Below are positions 40,835 through 49,312 of a DNA stretch of 64,000 nucleotides, in pieces; positions within the stretch are counted from its first letter, which is position 1; each line of letters starts with the position of its first letter. The translations under genes were made by a program, and so were the position numbers. The stretch spans positions 1-64,000 of the forward strand of contig NZ_LGDD01000301.1 in NCBI RefSeq assembly GCF_001279695.1, read 5' to 3'. The DNA is from Streptomyces sp. WM6378. Its GTDB lineage: Bacteria; Actinomycetota; Actinomycetes; Streptomycetales; Streptomycetaceae. The notes below the pieces were generated by a model, which saw only the letters and a program-made list of their open reading frames with translations, had not been told where the DNA came from and made no database searches.

Positions 40835-41599
40835 ATGGCACAGCAAGCGATTCCCCTGCCTGCTGCCCGGCTGGGACGGGCCGTCGGGGCGACCGGCACC
40901 GGCGCGACGGTCAGCGGCGTGGTCCTCGTGCTCCCGGACGGCGACCCCGTCTCGGCACGCCGGCCCTCCCCCATCGCGTACGCGGCCGCCCTGCCGCTGG
41001 CCCGCAGGCTGGCCCGGGACGGCCGCGAGGAGGGCCTGGTGGCACACGCCGTGCACTACCGCGGCCAGGGCTGGAACGGCGGCGACGCCCGGCTCGCCAC
41101 GGACGCCGACTGGGCCGCGGACGAGGTCGTACGCCGCTACGGAGACGTGCCCGTGTGCCTGGCCGGGCACGGCATGGGCGGCCGGGCCGCGCTGCGAGCG
41201 GCAGGCCACCCGGCCGTCAACTCCGTTCTGGCGCTGGCCCCTTGGATCCCCGAGGACGATGTGGCGGCCGAGCTGGAGCCCGTGAAGCAGCTGGTGGGCC
41301 GGCGCGTGATGATCGTGCACGGTACGAATGACGCGCGCAGCGACCCGGAGCTGTCCTACCGGCTCGCCGAGCGCGTCAAGAAGGCCAACCGGGACACCTG
41401 CCGCTTCGAGGTGCACTCGGACGGCCACGCGCTGCGCCAGCACCGGCCCGAAGTCCACGCGCTGGCCGTCGACTTCGTCTTCGGCACGCTCTTCTCGCGC
41501 CCGTACGCCCGCCCGGTCACGGACGCGTTCGCCGCGCCCCCGCCGCTGGGGCTGCGGATGCCGCTGGCCGTCGGATTCGGCAAGTCCCTCAACAAATGA
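40835..41599 (+). CDS. Alpha/beta-hydrolase fold protein lacking the nucleophile Ser
   Basis: A 254-residue protein with the strand-helix pattern of alpha/beta hydrolases. The nucleophile elbow reads CLAGHGMGGRAAL, where GHSMGG would be expected, so Ser is replaced by Gly. The acid and His positions remain plausible (VMIVHGTNDARSDPE and HSDGHALRQH). It may therefore be a non-hydrolytic relative, for example a binding protein. I recall related Streptomyces genes with a changed elbow, so this is probably not a sequencing error. It is divergent from add across 114 bases that hold the nucleoside palindrome. The ATG has no strong ribosome site. Confidence 0.82.
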   Translation: MAQQAIPLPAARLGRAVGATGTGATVSGVVLVLPDGDPVSARRPSPIAYAAALPLARRLARDGREEGLVAHAVHYRGQGWNGGDARLATDADWAADEVVRRYGDVPVCLAGHGMGGRAALRAAGHPAVNSVLALAPWIPEDDVAAELEPVKQLVGRRVMIVHGTNDARSDPELSYRLAERVKKANRDTCRFEVHSDGHALRQHRPEVHALAVDFVFGTLFSRPYARPVTDAFAAPPPLGLRMPLAVGFGKSLNK

Positions 41600-41624
41600 G
41601 GGAGTTGCTCGGCACGCGACTGAG

Positions 41625-42548
41625 CTACTCGGGGATCAGCTTCCCCCGCCGGGACAGCAGGAAGGACTTGAAGGCGGCCACCGGCGGGGTGTCCGGGTGG
41701 CCGTCCAGCCAGGCGACCCCGATCTCGCGGACCGCGCGCGGGGCGGTGACGGTCAGCTCGACGACGCCCGGCCGGGCGACCGCGGGCGGCGGAAGGAGCG
41801 CCACGCCGAGCCCGGCCGCGACCAGGCCGCGCAGCGTCTCGGCCTCCTCGCCCTCGAAGGCGATGCGCGGCGCGAACCCCGCCTCCGCGCACAGGTCGTC
41901 GGTGATGCGGCGCAGCCCGTAACCGGGCTCCAGGGTCACGAAGGTCTCGTCGGCGGCCTCCGCGAGCCGCACCCGCTTGCGCCCCGCGAGCCGGTGGTCG
42001 TCGGGCACGACCAGGCGCAGCCGCTGCTCGTCCAGACGCCGGGCCGCGAGGTCCGGCGCGTCCGGCACCGGCGAGGTGAGGCAGAGGTCGAGCTCCCCGG
42101 CCCGCAGCCGCTCGATCATCGCCTCGCCGTAGTTCTGTACGAGGGTGAAGCGGATGCGGGGGTGGTCGACCCGGAAGGCGCGGATGAGGCCCGGCACGGT
42201 TTCGGAGCCCATGGTGTGCAGGAAGCCGAAGGCGACCTTGCCGGCGGCCGGGTCGGCGTCGGCGCGCACCGACTCGGCGGCCCGGCCGACCTCCGCCAGC
42301 GCCCGCTCCGCGGAGCCGAGGAAGGTGCGGCCCGCGGCGGTCAGCGAGACCGTGCGGCCCTTGCGCGCGAACAGGGCGACGCCCAGGTCCTCTTCGAGCC
42401 GGACCATGGCGCGCGACAGGGTCGACTGGGGCACGCCGAGCTCGTGGGCGGCGCGGGTGACGTGCTCGTGCCGGGCCACCCCGGCGAAGTAGGCGAGGCG
42501 CGGCGCGAGTGCCATGGCCATGTCTTCTTCGTAACTGTTCAATGACAC
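41625..42548 (-). CDS. LysR-family transcriptional regulator
   Basis: A protein of 307 residues if started at the GTG preceded by AGAGAGG, or 298 from the ATG at 42521. The N-terminal helix-turn-helix is APRLAYFAGVARHEHVTRAA followed by LGVPQSTLSRAMVRLEEDLG. The effector domain begins near residue 90 (KVAFGFLHTMGSETVPGLIR) and is of normal length. It is divergent from an MFS transporter gene, the classic LysR-target layout, and the 93 bases between should hold the operator. The inducer is unknown; the neighbour suggests an exported compound or drug. Confidence 0.9.
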   Translation of the reverse strand: MSLNSYEEDMAMALAPRLAYFAGVARHEHVTRAAHELGVPQSTLSRAMVRLEEDLGVALFARKGRTVSLTAAGRTFLGSAERALAEVGRAAESVRADADPAAGKVAFGFLHTMGSETVPGLIRAFRVDHPRIRFTLVQNYGEAMIERLRAGELDLCLTSPVPDAPDLAARRLDEQRLRLVVPDDHRLAGRKRVRLAEAADETFVTLEPGYGLRRITDDLCAEAGFAPRIAFEGEEAETLRGLVAAGLGVALLPPPAVARPGVVELTVTAPRAVREIGVAWLDGHPDTPPVAAFKSFLLSRRGKLIPE

Positions 42549-42641
42549 GCGCCTCTCTGACCTCGCTTGATGCATACGTGGATCGATTGTCGCCCATCTG
42601 TGCATTGGACGCATAAATGCAGGCAGGCCTACGGTCTACGC

Positions 42642-43925
42642 ATGCCTCCTGCCAGTACCGGGGCGTCCACCACCGTGGGCGCCTCCACCCAGCCTTCCCC
42701 GCTCCAGCTCACCCCGGGCGCCGCCGGCTACCGCCGGATGAGCTTCGCGCTCTTCGCCGCCGGTGTCGCCACCTTCGCCCTCCTCTACTCCACCCAGGCC
42801 CTGCTGCCGCTGATCTCCGCGGACCTCGGAGCCACGGCGAGCGCGGCCAGCTGGACGGTGTCGGCGGCGACCGGCGCCCTCGCCCTGTTCGTGCTGCCGC
42901 TGAGCGCGCTGTCCGAGCGGTTCGGGCGGACCCGGATGATGACGGTGTCCCTGGCGGTCGCGGTGGCGGTGGGCCTCCTCGTTCCGTTCGCGCCGAACGT
43001 GGGCTGGCTGGTGGCGCTGCGTGCGGTGCAGGGCGCGGCGATCGCGGGGCTTCCCGCCTCGGCGATGGCGTACCTGGCGGAGGAAGTGAAGCCGAAGGCG
43101 CTGATCGCGGCGATCGGCCTGTTCGTCGCGGGCAACTCGATCGGCGGCATGAGCGGACGCATCCTGACCGGCTGGGTCGCGCAGGCCTGGGGCTGGCGCG
43201 CGGCCCTGCTCGCGGTGGGCGCGCTGGCCGCGACATGCGCGGTCGTCTTCCGGCTGCTGCTCCCCAAGGCCCGCAATTTCACGCCGGGTTCGCTGAACCC
43301 GCACGCCCTTGCCCGCACGGTGCGCGGCCACCTCGCCGACCCGCTCCTGGTCCGCCTGTACGCGATCGGCGCGCTGTTCATGACGGTGTTCGGCGCGGTC
43401 TACACGGTGATCGGCTACCGGCTCACCGCGGCGCCGTTCAACCTGCCGCAGGGCCTGATCGGCTCGATCTTCCTGGTCTACCTGGTCGGTACGGTCTCCT
43501 CGGCCGCGGCCGGCAAGCTGGTGGCCCGGGTGGGCCGCCGGGGCGCCCTGTACCTGGCGGTCTCCACGACGGCGGCGGGCCTGCTGCTCTCGCTGGCGAG
43601 TTCCCTGCCCGCGATCCTGGCGGGCCTGGTCCTCATCACGGCCGGCTTCTTCGCGGGCCACGCGGTCGCCTCGTCCTCGGTGAGCCACACCGCCAAGCGG
43701 GGCCGCGCCCAGGCGTCCGCGCTCTACCAGTCCGCCTACTACCTGGGCTCCAGCGCGGGCGGCACGCTCGGCGCGGTCGCCTTCCACGCGGCGGGCTGGC
43801 CGGCCACGGTGCTGCTCGGCATCCTCGCGGTGCTCGGCGTCGTCTCGGTCACCCTGTACGGCTCGCACGCGGCCCGCGCCGAGCGCCGCACCCACCGCCT
43901 GCACCTGGTCCATGCACGTCACTGA
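42642..43925 (+). CDS. MFS transporter (YnfM-like, 12 helices)
   Basis: A 427-residue integral membrane protein with about 12 hydrophobic segments. It has the MFS loop motif between helices 2 and 3 (LSERFGRTRMMTVSL) and the matching one in the second half (KLVARVGRRGALYLA). AAIGLFVAGNSIGGMSGRIL in the first half is typical of the YnfM/inner-membrane transport protein group in the DHA1 drug-proton antiporters. TACGGT ends 6 bases before the ATG, so translation may be leaderless; longer in-frame starts add unrelated sequence. The divergent LysR gene is its likely regulator. The exported substrate is not known. Confidence 0.92.
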   Translation: MPPASTGASTTVGASTQPSPLQLTPGAAGYRRMSFALFAAGVATFALLYSTQALLPLISADLGATASAASWTVSAATGALALFVLPLSALSERFGRTRMMTVSLAVAVAVGLLVPFAPNVGWLVALRAVQGAAIAGLPASAMAYLAEEVKPKALIAAIGLFVAGNSIGGMSGRILTGWVAQAWGWRAALLAVGALAATCAVVFRLLLPKARNFTPGSLNPHALARTVRGHLADPLLVRLYAIGALFMTVFGAVYTVIGYRLTAAPFNLPQGLIGSIFLVYLVGTVSSAAAGKLVARVGRRGALYLAVSTTAAGLLLSLASSLPAILAGLVLITAGFFAGHAVASSSVSHTAKRGRAQASALYQSAYYLGSSAGGTLGAVAFHAAGWPATVLLGILAVLGVVSVTLYGSHAARAERRTHRLHLVHARH

Positions 43926-44016
43926 CCTGCGCCTTCGTCGGTAATCGCGCGATTGTCAGTGGGGTCCGGTAGCTTCCGAAGTGCTGGCACCACACGGCGC
44001 GACATGGGGTGGACCG

Positions 44017-45021
44017 ATGAGTGATCTGGCAGCGGCGGCGGATCTGGACGTACGCCTCGAAGGACACCGCAGGGAGCTGACGGGGTACTGCTACCGGATG
44101 CTCGGCTCGGCCTTCGAGGCGGAGGACGCGGTGCAGGACACGCTGGTGCGGGCGTGGCGCAGCATCGACAGGTTCGAGGGCCGCTCCTCGCTGCGCTCGT
44201 GGCTGTACCGGATCGCGACGAACGTGTGCCTGGACATGCTGACCGCGGGCAACAAGCGGGCCCGCCCCATGGACCTGACGGCACCGACGCCGGTCGCCAA
44301 CGCCCAGCTCAACTCCCGCCCGGAAGTGACCTGGTTGGAGCCGGTGCCGGACGGTCGGGTGCTGCCGACGACCGAGGACCCGGCGGAGGCGGCCCTGGCC
44401 CGCGAGTCGGTGCGGCTCGCGTTCGTCGCCGCGCTCCAGCATCTGCCGCCCAAGCAGCGCGCGGTGCTGATCCTGCGCGAGGTCCTCGCGTGGAAGGCGG
44501 CGGAGGTCGCCGAGCTGCTCGACACGACGGTCGCATCGGTCAACTCCGCGCTGCAGAGGGCCCGTTCGACGCTCGCCGAGTCGGAGCCGAAGGAAACGGA
44601 CCTGGCGGACCCGCTGGACGAGGAGCAGCAGAAGCTCCTTGAGCGGTACGTGGCGGCCTTCGAGGGCTACGACATGACGGCCCTGACCGCCCTGCTCCAC
44701 GAGGACGCCACGCTGTCGATGCCGCCGTACGACCTGTGGCTGCGCGGCCACGACGACATCGTGGGCTGGATGCTGGGGGTGGGCGAGGTCTGCCGGGGCT
44801 CCCGCCTCCTGCCGACGGTGGCGAACGGCACGCCCGCGTTCGCCCACTACCACCCGGACCACGAGAAGGGCGGGTTCACGCCCTGGGCCCTGATGGTGAT
44901 CGAAACGAGCGGGGGCAAGGTCTCGGGGATCTGCTCGTTCCTGGACACGGCCCGCTGGTTCCCGCTGTTCGATCTGCCGTCCCACCTGGACGAGGAGGGC
45001 CACCCGGTCCCGGCGCCCTGA
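44017..45021 (+). CDS. ECF sigma factor of the SigG type with SnoaL-like C-terminal domain
   Basis: The 334-residue protein has sigma region 2 (GYCYRMLGSAFEAEDAVQDT, WRSIDRFEGRSSLRSWLYRI) and region 4 (HLPPKQRAVLILREVLAWKA, VAELLDTTVASVNSALQRAR). A SnoaL/NTF2-like domain (about 205-325, LLERYVAAFEGYDMTALTAL, WLRGHDDIVGWM) completes it. This fusion is the hallmark of the mycobacterial SigG/SigJ-like groups, in which the C-terminal domain replaces a separate anti-sigma factor. The ATG with GGGGTGG upstream is preferred over one 36 bases earlier. Its targets are unknown. A 69-base dispersed repeat begins 7 bases after the stop. Confidence 0.9.
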   Translation: MSDLAAAADLDVRLEGHRRELTGYCYRMLGSAFEAEDAVQDTLVRAWRSIDRFEGRSSLRSWLYRIATNVCLDMLTAGNKRARPMDLTAPTPVANAQLNSRPEVTWLEPVPDGRVLPTTEDPAEAALARESVRLAFVAALQHLPPKQRAVLILREVLAWKAAEVAELLDTTVASVNSALQRARSTLAESEPKETDLADPLDEEQQKLLERYVAAFEGYDMTALTALLHEDATLSMPPYDLWLRGHDDIVGWMLGVGEVCRGSRLLPTVANGTPAFAHYHPDHEKGGFTPWALMVIETSGGKVSGICSFLDTARWFPLFDLPSHLDEEGHPVPAP

Positions 45022-45027
45022 GAGCCC

Positions 45028-45096
45028 TGGGGCTCCGCCCCAGACCCCGTATCGCGCCTGAAGGGCGCTCGTCCTCAAACGCCGGACGGGCTGAAG
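45028..45096 (-). repeat. 69-base dispersed repeat, copy 2 (inverted)
   Basis: Reverse complement of 13138-13206 with one change. The end near the sigma gene stop (tggggctccgcccca) is self-complementary and probably acts as its terminator. Confidence 0.88.
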
Positions 45097-45125
45097 ATGC
45101 TCGGCCTGCCAGGACCAACCCTGCC

Positions 45126-45179
45126 AGGGGCGCGGGGCTGTGACATTGTGCGGCTCCGCCGCGTGGGCGCGACCAGCCA
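45126..45179 (+). repeat. Mosaic copy of the aggggcgcgggg repeat
   Basis: The two ends match the 31-base repeat at 6725-6755 (aggggcgcgggg at the left and gcgcgaccagccac at the right). The centre (aact) is replaced by about 28 other bases with its own small hairpin (gcggctccgccgc). It follows the 69-base repeat directly, so the two repeat types form a composite block here, as they do around 13032-13206. Confidence 0.65.
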
Positions 45180-45214
45180 CAACCGACCCACAGCCGACCG
45201 ACGAGGCTCCTCGC

Positions 45215-45535
45215 CTAGTCGATCCCCAGCCCCGTCAGCTCAAGCAGCGCCACAAGCCCCGCCCCTGCATTCCGCATCAGGACACGCCCCCCGGCCCGCC
45301 GGGCGGTGAGCCGCAGCCGGGCGACCACTTCGACGGCCACCAGGTCCGCCCGGGTCAGCGCGGCGAGGTCACACACAACCTCCCGCGCCCCGCCCACGTA
45401 CAGCCCGCGCAGCCGCTCGCACAGGAGCGGGACGTCGGCGAGGGTGACGAGGGCGGAGACGACGAGGACAGGCTGCTGCTCCGCGGGACCGGTGGCTTCC
45501 ACGTATATGAGACCCCGGGACGCCCCGGAACTCAT
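45215..45535 (-). CDS. STAS-domain protein (anti-sigma-factor antagonist-like)
   Basis: A 106-residue protein with the STAS fold pattern. There is a first strand (PVLVVSALVTLADVPLLCER), a second strand-helix unit (EVVCDLAALTRADLVAVEVV) where anti-anti-sigma factors carry the phosphorylatable Ser, then RAGGRVLMRNAGAGLVALLE. At the usual phosphorylation site the sequence reads AALTRADL, so Thr or none may serve; a classical D-S-T/S-G is absent. It probably takes part in a partner-switching system whose kinase lies elsewhere. The ATG lacks a clear ribosome site. It follows the repeat block on the minus strand. Confidence 0.75.
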   Translation of the reverse strand: MSSGASRGLIYVEATGPAEQQPVLVVSALVTLADVPLLCERLRGLYVGGAREVVCDLAALTRADLVAVEVVARLRLTARRAGGRVLMRNAGAGLVALLELTGLGID

Positions 45536-45572
45536 CGGTAGGCCAGAGCCGCCCGCCCCGTCCCGATGGGGC

Positions 45573-46157
45573 CTAGCGCCCTGGGAAGTCGCTCGTCTCG
45601 ATCAACAGCTCGAAGGGCGCGGGCAGAGTGACCGCCTCGCCGAACTTGCCTGCCGTGAGCGTTCGGAAGACATCACCCTTGGGCTCCCCGTACAGAGTGA
45701 CGGTGGGGCCGCCGGGCGCCCAACGGTCGATCAACAGATAGAGCGGTACGCCAGCCTGTGCGTATCCGGCGGCCTTCGTGATGCGGTCATGGCTCGCGTT
45801 GGACTGCGAGGTGATCTCGACCACCAACTCGGCCACGTCGGCAGGGATGAAATTCCTGCCCCCGGTCAGCACATGTCTGGGAACCACCAACAGGTCCGGG
45901 ACGTACATTCCGTGCCGGGACGGGACAGCGACCGCAAGCCTCTGGTAAATGCCCCAGTCCGCAGGGATCCCGGGGTAAAGCTGCCGCTGAACAGTGTCAG
46001 CGATGTCGTTGTGATCGTTCGATGGCGTTGGTGACAAGGTGACGATCCCCTCAATGATCTCCACCTTGCAGCCCTCGGGTGCGTCCGTCTCCTCCCAGAG
46101 ACGGACAAGGTCATCCCAGCCCTGGCCGGGCTCGTGGCCAACCGTGAGTGCGCTCAT
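45573..46157 (-). CDS. Uma2-family (DUF820) protein
   Basis: 194 residues from the ATG that follows AGGGAG; an upstream ATG at 46184 is less likely. The PD-(D/E)XK-like core of the family is visible. KVEIIEGIVTLSPTPSNDHN lies at the N-terminus, MYVPDLLVVPRHVL carries the catalytic Asp, AELVVEITSQSNASHDRITK carries the E-x-T/S and K positions, and PLYLLIDRW follows. Uma2 proteins are annotated as putative endonucleases and are very numerous in Streptomyces and cyanobacteria. No cellular role is established. Codon use is a little less GC-biased than the neighbours, in line with a mobile family. It lies downstream of the deoA terminator on the same strand. Confidence 0.85.
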   Translation of the reverse strand: MSALTVGHEPGQGWDDLVRLWEETDAPEGCKVEIIEGIVTLSPTPSNDHNDIADTVQRQLYPGIPADWGIYQRLAVAVPSRHGMYVPDLLVVPRHVLTGGRNFIPADVAELVVEITSQSNASHDRITKAAGYAQAGVPLYLLIDRWAPGGPTVTLYGEPKGDVFRTLTAGKFGEAVTLPAPFELLIETSDFPGR

Positions 46158-46198
46158 GGCGGTCTCCCTGCGTCGGTTCGTCACGAGTCCAGCATGCC

Positions 46199-46232
46199 GA
46201 ACGGGACCGGAGAGGGTCTACCGGTCCCGTTC
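46199..46232. terminator. Terminator after thymidine phosphorylase
   Basis: A perfect 12-base stem (gaacgggaccgg with ccggtcccgttc) and a 10-base loop, 23 bases past the deoA stop on the minus strand. Confidence 0.88.
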
Positions 46233-46254
46233 ACCCATTCGAGGAACGTACAGC

Positions 46255-47532
46255 TCAGGCGATGCGCTCCAGCACGATCGGGTTAGCCGAGAACGCGGTG
46301 CCGGCCGGCGCCACGTCGTACGAGCCCGCCACCGACTCCAGCGCGTACTCGAACTTCTCCGGCGTGTCCGTGTGCAGGGTCAGCAGGGGCTGGCCCGCGG
46401 TCACCGTGTCGCCGGGCTTCGCGTGGAGCTCCACGCCCGCGCCCGCCTGGACCGGGTCCTCCTTGCGGGCGCGGCCCGCGCCGAGGCGCCAGGCGGCGAC
46501 GCCGATGTCGTACGCGTCCAGGCGGGTCAGGACGCCCGAGGACGGGGCGGTGATCACGTGCTGCTCGCGGGCGACCGGCAGGGTCGCGTCCGGGTCGCCG
46601 CCCTGGGCCGTGATCATCCGGCGCCAGACGTCCATCGCGGAGCCGTCCGCGAGGGCCTTCGCCGGGTCGGCGTCCTTGATGCCCGCGGCGTCCAGCATTT
46701 CGCGGGCGAGCGCGATGGTGAGCTCGACGACGTCGGAGGGGCCGCCGCCCGCCAACACCTCGACGGACTCCCGGACTTCGAGGGCGTTGCCCGCGGTCAG
46801 GCCGAGCGGGGTGGACATGTCGGTGAGGAGGGCGACCGTCTTCACGCCGCTGTCCGTGCCCAACGCGACCATCGTGGAGGCCAGTTCACGGGCGTCCTCG
46901 ATGTTCTTCATGAACGCGCCGGTGCCGACCTTCACGTCCAGGACCAGCGAGCCGGTGCCTTCCGCGATCTTCTTCGACATGATCGACGAGGCGATCAGGG
47001 GGATCGCTTCCACCGTGCCCGTCACGTCGCGCAGCGCGTACAGCTTCTTGTCCGCCGGGGCCAGGCCGTCGCCCGCCGCGCAGATGACCGCGCCGGTGGT
47101 GTCGAGGACGTTCAGCATCTCCTCGTTGGAGAGCAGCGCGCGCCAGCCGGGGATCGACTCCAGCTTGTCCAGGGTGCCGCCCGTGTGGCCGAGGCCCCGG
47201 CCCGAGAGCTGCGGCACGGCCGCGCCGCACGCGGCGACCAGCGGGGCGAGCGGCAGAGTGATCTTGTCGCCGACGCCGCCGGTGGAGTGCTTGTCGGCGG
47301 TCGGGCGCGAGAGCGAGTCGAAGTTCATGCGCTCGCCGGAGGCGATCATGGCCGCGGTCCAGCGGGCGATCTCCGTGCGGTTCATGCCGTTGAGGAGGAT
47401 CGCCATGGCAAGGGCGGACATCTGCTCGTCGGCGACCACGCCGCGCGTGTACGCGTCGATGACCCAGTCGATCTGCTCGGGAGAGAGCTCGCCCCGGTCT
47501 CGCTTGGTGCGGATGACGGAGATGACGTCCAT
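46255..47532 (-). CDS. deoA: Thymidine phosphorylase
   Basis: The 425-residue enzyme splits thymidine and deoxyuridine into base and deoxyribose 1-phosphate. It has the family signature SGRGLGHTGGTLDKLESIPG, the phosphate and K+ site DKHSTGGVGDKITLPLAPL, and the three-domain length of pyrimidine nucleoside phosphorylases (LVLDVKVGTGAFMK, then the C-terminal swivel with APSSGVLTRLDAYDIG). The ATG is preceded by GGAAGGAATGCC. A longer frame adds 8 residues without similarity. It lies 101 bases downstream of cdd with its own operator and promoter in between, so it is transcribed separately as well as possibly by read-through. Confidence 0.95.
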   Translation of the reverse strand: MDVISVIRTKRDRGELSPEQIDWVIDAYTRGVVADEQMSALAMAILLNGMNRTEIARWTAAMIASGERMNFDSLSRPTADKHSTGGVGDKITLPLAPLVAACGAAVPQLSGRGLGHTGGTLDKLESIPGWRALLSNEEMLNVLDTTGAVICAAGDGLAPADKKLYALRDVTGTVEAIPLIASSIMSKKIAEGTGSLVLDVKVGTGAFMKNIEDARELASTMVALGTDSGVKTVALLTDMSTPLGLTAGNALEVRESVEVLAGGGPSDVVELTIALAREMLDAAGIKDADPAKALADGSAMDVWRRMITAQGGDPDATLPVAREQHVITAPSSGVLTRLDAYDIGVAAWRLGAGRARKEDPVQAGAGVELHAKPGDTVTAGQPLLTLHTDTPEKFEYALESVAGSYDVAPAGTAFSANPIVLERIA

Positions 47533-47571
47533 GGCATTCCTTCCGGCTTGGTGCACGTTGGTACGTACGCG

Positions 47572-47590
47572 ACTCTACGCGCATAGAGGG
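47572..47590 (-). promoter_or_regulatory. deoA promoter and nucleoside operator
   Basis: ctctacgcgcatagag (47573-47588 region) is the nucleoside palindrome with one changed base. On the minus strand the -10 TAGAGT (47577-47572) overlaps its right half. Transcription should start near 47565, giving a leader of about 33 bases with the GGAAGGA ribosome site. This start is not leaderless, unlike deoC and add. Confidence 0.7.
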
Positions 47591-47633
47591 GAGTTGAAAG
47601 TGCGGCCCCGCACCAGGGTGCGGGGCCGCGGGG

Positions 47634-48026
47634 TTACTTCAGGTGGTCCGGGCCGAAGGCCTGGGGCAGCATCTCGGACAGCTTGAGGATGCCCGCCGGA
47701 GTCTCCAACAGGAGCTCCGGGCCGCCGAATTCGAAGAGGAGCTGGCGGCACCGGCCGCACGGCACGAGCACGTCGCCGTGGCCGTCGACGCAGGTGAAGT
47801 GCGTCAGGCGACCGCCGCCGGACAGCTGGAGCGCCGAGACGAGCCCGCACTCGGCGCACAGGCCGATGCCGTACGAAGCGTTCTCGACGTTGCAGCCGGT
47901 CACGGTGCGCCCGTCGTCGACCAGGGCGGCCGCGCCGACCGGGTAGCCCGAGTACGGCGCGTACGCGCGGGACATGGCCTCGCGCGCCGCCGTGCGCAGC
48001 GCTTCCCAGTCGGGCGTCGGCGTCAC
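47634..48026 (-). CDS. cdd: Cytidine deaminase
   Basis: A 130-residue tetrameric-type enzyme that deaminates cytidine and deoxycytidine to the uridine forms. The zinc site is complete: C-A-E in GIGLCAECGLVSAL and P-C-G-x-C in LVPCGRCRQLLFEF. The substrate segment is SGYPVGAAALVDDGRTVTGC, then NVENASYG. Its GTG start overlaps the stop of the permease gene by 4 bases (GTGA), so it is translationally coupled as the last gene of the transporter operon. A role in using imported cytidine follows from this. Confidence 0.95.
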   Translation of the reverse strand: MTPTPDWEALRTAAREAMSRAYAPYSGYPVGAAALVDDGRTVTGCNVENASYGIGLCAECGLVSALQLSGGGRLTHFTCVDGHGDVLVPCGRCRQLLFEFGGPELLLETPAGILKLSEMLPQAFGPDHLK

Positions 48027-49312
48027 TTGCCCTGGCCCTTCCGGTAGCGCATGCCGTCCGCCTTGGGCATCCGCAGACGCTGGGCGGAGAGCGAGAGCAC
48101 GAGCAGCGTCACGACGTACGGGGTGGCGCCGACGAAGTCGCCGGGCACGTCGTCGGTCAGCAGGTACCAGACCAGGATGGCCACGGCCACCACCGCGCTG
48201 ATCGCGGCCTGGAACAGCGCCTTCTTGTACGCCTTCCAGCCGGCCAGCGCCGCGAGGAGGACGACGAGCAGGAGCAGCAGGGCGTGCACGGTGGTGCCGC
48301 CGTTGCGCAGTTGGAGCGCGTCGGAGAAGCCGAACAGGCCCGCGCCCATGGCGAGTCCGCCCGGACGCCAGTTGCCGAAGATCATCGCGGCGAGGCCGAT
48401 GTAGCCGCGCCCGCCGGTCTGGCCCTCCAGGTAGATGTGCGAGGTGACCAGGGCGAGGAACGCGCCGCCGAGACCGGCGAGGCCGCCGGAGACGGCGACC
48501 GCCGCGTACTTGTAGGAGTACACGTTCACGCCGAGGGACTCGGCCGCGATCGGGTTCTCGCCGCAGGAGCGCAGGCGCAGGCCGAAGGCCGTCTTCCACA
48601 GGATCCACCAGGTGCCGACGAACAGCAGCACCGCGATGACGGTGACCCAGGAGACCTCGGTGACCAGGCCGCCGATGATGCCGGCGAGGTCGGAGATGAG
48701 GAACCAATGGTGGTTCTGGATCGACTCCAGGCCCGAGGAGAGACCCGGGATGGTGAAGCTGGGCAGTGCGTCGGCGGGCGGCGACTGCTTGGGGTTGCCG
48801 CCCTTGACCTGGGCCTCGCCGTTGTTGAAGAACAGCTTGGCCAGGTACTGCGTCACGCCGAGCGCGAGCAGGTTGATCGCGACACCGGAGACGATGTGGT
48901 CGACGCCGAAGGTGATGGTGGCGACCGCGTGGAGGAGGCCGCCGAGGACGCCGAAGCCGACGCCCGCGATCAGCCCGAGCCAGGGGCTGGACTGCCAGCC
49001 GACCCAGCCGGCCCCGAAGGTGCCGAGGATCATCATGCCTTCGAGGCCGATGTTGACCACGCCGGCCCGCTCGGACCACAGACCGGCCAGGCCCGCGAGC
49101 CCGATCGGCACGGCGAGGCCGAGCGCGGCGCTGATCTGGCCCTCGCTGGTGAGCTGGTCGGCGCCGGTGATGATGCGTACGGCGGAGACGAGGATCAGCG
49201 CGCCCGCGATGATCATCAGGACCTGCGCGAGGGAGAACTTGCGCTTGGCGTTGCCCCGCTTGACCCCGGCCGGAGGCGGTGGGGTCGTGGTCGTTTCGGT
49301 CGTGACGCTCAT
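48023..49312 (-). CDS. Nucleoside ABC transporter permease 2
   Basis: A 429-residue membrane protein with about 10 helices of the BPD_transp_2 family, the type used by RnsD/NupQ-like nucleoside importers. Conserved segments are SEGQISAALGLAVPIGLAGL, LWSERAGVVNIGLEGMMILG, FGLRLRSCGENPIAAESLGV (the ATPase-contact loop) and GGRGYIGLAAMIFGNWRPGG. The start ATG overlaps the stop of permease 1 (ATGA). The Thr/Pro-rich N-terminus (TTETTTTPPPPAG) is cytoplasmic. It forms the channel with permease 1. Confidence 0.93.
   Translation of the reverse strand: MSVTTETTTTPPPPAGVKRGNAKRKFSLAQVLMIIAGALILVSAVRIITGADQLTSEGQISAALGLAVPIGLAGLAGLWSERAGVVNIGLEGMMILGTFGAGWVGWQSSPWLGLIAGVGFGVLGGLLHAVATITFGVDHIVSGVAINLLALGVTQYLAKLFFNNGEAQVKGGNPKQSPPADALPSFTIPGLSSGLESIQNHHWFLISDLAGIIGGLVTEVSWVTVIAVLLFVGTWWILWKTAFGLRLRSCGENPIAAESLGVNVYSYKYAAVAVSGGLAGLGGAFLALVTSHIYLEGQTGGRGYIGLAAMIFGNWRPGGLAMGAGLFGFSDALQLRNGGTTVHALLLLLVVLLAALAGWKAYKKALFQAAISAVVAVAILVWYLLTDDVPGDFVGATPYVVTLLVLSLSAQRLRMPKADGMRYRKGQGK

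Noticed and set aside
45126..45210. Possible tRNA or small RNA in the gap before the STAS gene
   Set aside because: The stems seen come from the dispersed repeats; no cloverleaf or T-loop sequence is present.
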